From: an uncultured Verrucomicrobiales bacterium
Lineage (GTDB): Bacteria; Verrucomicrobiota; Verrucomicrobiia; Limisphaerales; JACDHS01
Direction: 5' to 3'
DNA length: 6,371 nucleotides
Assembly (NCBI GenBank): GCA_937983475.1
Contig: CALJZV010000080.1
Coordinates: forward strand, 1 to 6,371
A model generated the notes under the pieces. It made no database searches and was not told the DNA's origin. It was given only the letters and a program-made list of their open reading frames with translations. Positions 5,436 to 6,371 of the stretch are shown in pieces. Position 1 is the first letter of the stretch, and each line of letters begins with the position of its first letter. A program made the position numbers and the translations under genes.

Positions 5436-6047
5436 TTGCGCGTCTTTGAATGCTTCTGCCCGCCCCTGCCCGAGACCTACAAGTCGAGCAACTTCGTGCT
5501 GTTGGCCAACATTGCCCCGTCGCTCCAGCATCACGTGCTGGACCAGATGCGCCGGCCCAAATTCGTCGTGGCCGACACCATGGACCTCTGGCTCAACATC
5601 GCCCTGCCCGACCTGCTGAAGCTGCTGCGCCGCGTGGACGGCTTCGTGCTCAATGACAGCGAGGCGCGCCAGTTGACGCAGGAGGACAACATCGTCACCG
5701 CGCTCAAGAAGATTCACAAGCTGGGGCCGCGCTACGTCATCATCAAGAAAGGCGAGCACGGCGCGATGCTTTCGACCAGGAGCGGCGAGCTCTTCATTTC
5801 GCCGGCGTTCCCGCTGCACCGCGTGGTGGACCCGACCGGCGCGGGCGACTCGTTTGTCGGCGCGATGATGGGCTATTTGTCCACGGCCAAGGGACCGCTG
5901 GACGCCAACATCCGCAAGGCAATGGTCTATGGCAGCGTGGTGGCCTCCTTCTGCTGCGAAGGATTCGGGCTGAAGTTCACCACGCGCATCACCCGCAGGG
6001 CCATTGACGACCGGATCAAGCGGCTCAAGCTGCTGACGAAGTTTTAA
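5436..6047 (+). CDS. C-terminal fragment of the PfkB-family kinase
   Basis: This part spans 203 codons from TTG at 5436 directly after the TAG, in the same frame. It has the FVLLANIAPSL and FVVADTMDLWLN strands, the Mg/ATP-side motif LNDSEARQL (N73 and E76 of the fragment), VIIKKGEHGAML (101-112), and the PfkB signature 2 DPTGAGDSFVGAMMGYL (132-148) whose Asp138 is the expected catalytic base (codon 235 of the whole gene). Purifying selection appears to have kept this half. Independent translation is uncertain: GGAG at 5426-5429 lies six bases before the TTG, but those bases also encode conserved-looking residues of the upstream half. Confidence 0.5.
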   Translation: MRVFECFCPPLPETYKSSNFVLLANIAPSLQHHVLDQMRRPKFVVADTMDLWLNIALPDLLKLLRRVDGFVLNDSEARQLTQEDNIVTALKKIHKLGPRYVIIKKGEHGAMLSTRSGELFISPAFPLHRVVDPTGAGDSFVGAMMGYLSTAKGPLDANIRKAMVYGSVVASFCCEGFGLKFTTRITRRAIDDRIKRLKLLTKF

Positions 6048-6074
6048 GCGCCGTTGGGTTCCTTGCGCGGGCTT

Positions 6075-6101
6075 TTGAATAAATGAAACCGCCGCTATAA
6101 G
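6075..6101 (+). promoter_or_regulatory. Possible promoter for the right-edge gene
   Basis: TTGAAT (6075-6080) and TATAAG (6096-6101) resemble -35 and -10 boxes, but the spacer is only 15 bases. They lie 63 bases or more upstream of the next start, in a gap of 116 bases that contains no gene. Confidence 0.25.
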
Positions 6102-6117
6102 TGCGCTGATGGCGGCG
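6090..6117. repeat. Inverted repeat / hairpin after the kinase gene
   Basis: CGCCGC (6090-6095) pairs with GCGGCG (6112-6117); the stem extends through a T-G wobble and two A-T pairs (6096-6098 with 6109-6111) around a ten-base loop. There is no T-run directly after it on the + strand, so it is not a standard Rho-independent terminator. It overlaps the possible -10 box at 6096-6101. Confidence 0.45.
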
Positions 6118-6163
6118 TCAAAGTGGCTTTTCCGAATATTTGGATGATTTTCAGGACGCCTAA

Positions 6164-6371
6164 ATGACCAAGACTACTTATCCAAATGGAGTTAAGCGAC
6201 ATTTAATCGAATTGGCAGCCGTGTTTGTCTCACTGTTTTTAACGTGGTTTGGTTCAGAGCTTTATTACGCGCGAAAGATTACTCCTCGAGGCCTTGAGTC
6301 TGTCCAAGATTTTTTAGATCGCTTTGGCGAACCCAAATCCGTTCCCGTGGTAACAAGGGACAGCCAAAGCT
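6164..6371 (+). CDS. Unidentified small membrane-anchored protein, 5' part (3' end outside window)
   Basis: An ATG at 6164 follows directly on an in-frame TAA (6161-6163) and lies seven bases after AGGA (6153-6156), so the start is well supported. The frame stays open for 69 codons to the window edge. The protein begins with a short basic stretch (MTKTTYPNGVKRHLIE), then one hydrophobic segment (LAAVFVSLFLTWFG, about 17-30) that would act as a membrane anchor or uncleaved signal, and then a soluble part containing GLESVQDFLDRFGEP. The 'FL..FGEP' pattern recalls small exported or envelope proteins with a BamE/SmpA-like opening, but this is too little for a family call. The line 6181-6240 is 40% GC, against 63% at 4081-4140 in accC and 75% at 4801-4860 in thiE. 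That suggests weaker selection on codon use or a different origin. Function unknown. Confidence 0.6.
   Translation, partial: MTKTTYPNGVKRHLIELAAVFVSLFLTWFGSELYYARKITPRGLESVQDFLDRFGEPKSVPVVTRDSQS

Larger units (their letters stand above)
5145..6047 (+). pseudogene. PfkB-family (ribokinase superfamily) kinase gene interrupted by an in-frame TAG
   Basis: One continuous frame of 300 codons, the usual length of a PfkB sugar or nucleoside kinase, runs from ATG 5145 to TAA 6045-6047 and contains a single stop, TAG at 5433-5435 (codon 97). Both sides of the stop match the family, so joining them needs no frameshift. An intact enzyme would transfer the ATP gamma-phosphate to a sugar or nucleoside hydroxyl in the cytosol; the substrate is not identifiable. 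It is not ThiD despite following thiE, because the N-terminal GTDSSGGAG-type signature of that kinase is missing. The gene follows thiE by 33 bases and may belong to the same transcript. Possible explanations are a recent nonsense mutation, a sequencing or assembly error, amber suppression, or a split gene with restart. No other decay is seen, so the change must be recent if it is real. Confidence 0.7.

Noticed and set aside
5115..5819. 234-codon open frame on the minus strand opposite the kinase gene
   Set aside because: It is antisense to a clear PfkB frame on both sides of the TAG, has low-complexity composition and no recognisable motif. It does not explain the region better than the interrupted kinase.
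1..6371. CRISPR arrays, tRNA or rRNA genes, insertion sequences, long direct repeats
   Set aside because: None was seen on either strand by eye. The window is almost fully covered by protein-coding genes and no gap exceeds 193 bases.

Overview
The window reads as chromosomal housekeeping DNA from a moderately GC-rich Gram-negative bacterium. The gene order aroQ-accB-accC-thiE-sugar kinase and the kinase sequence itself resemble, from memory, members of the Verrucomicrobiota (Pedosphaera/Limisphaera-like lineages). That assignment is inference and was not checked by any search. Every gene found lies on the + strand. GC content counted on 60-base lines ranges from about 75% inside thiE to about 40% in the gene cut by the right edge.

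Left part (1-1904): the tail of a Phd/YefM-type antitoxin overlaps by four bases (ATGA) a complete PIN-domain VapC-like toxin. Fifteen bases further on comes a polytopic membrane protein with a C-terminal O-antigen ligase/polymerase (Wzy_C, WaaL-like) domain. No other glycan genes are visible around it.

Middle part (1916-5111): aroQ (type II 3-dehydroquinase, shikimate pathway) follows 11 bases after the ligase. A 193-base gap then holds a perfect 7-bp dyad and a terminator-like hairpin just ahead of accB. accB and accC encode the biotin carrier and biotin carboxylase of acetyl-CoA carboxylase (malonyl-CoA supply for fatty acid synthesis). thiE (thiamine phosphate synthase) follows 23 bases after accC and is probably cotranscribed.

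Right part (5145-6371): a PfkB/ribokinase-superfamily kinase gene is interrupted at codon 97 by an in-frame TAG, although both halves keep their family motifs and no frameshift is needed to join them. It is followed by a 116-base intergenic stretch with a hairpin and possible promoter elements. The window ends in the start of an unidentified AT-richer gene for a small protein with one N-terminal membrane segment.

I do not see convincing evidence of an undescribed multi-gene system. The observations most worth checking are the amber codon in the kinase, the possible attenuator in the accB leader, and the lone ligase next to a toxin-antitoxin pair.
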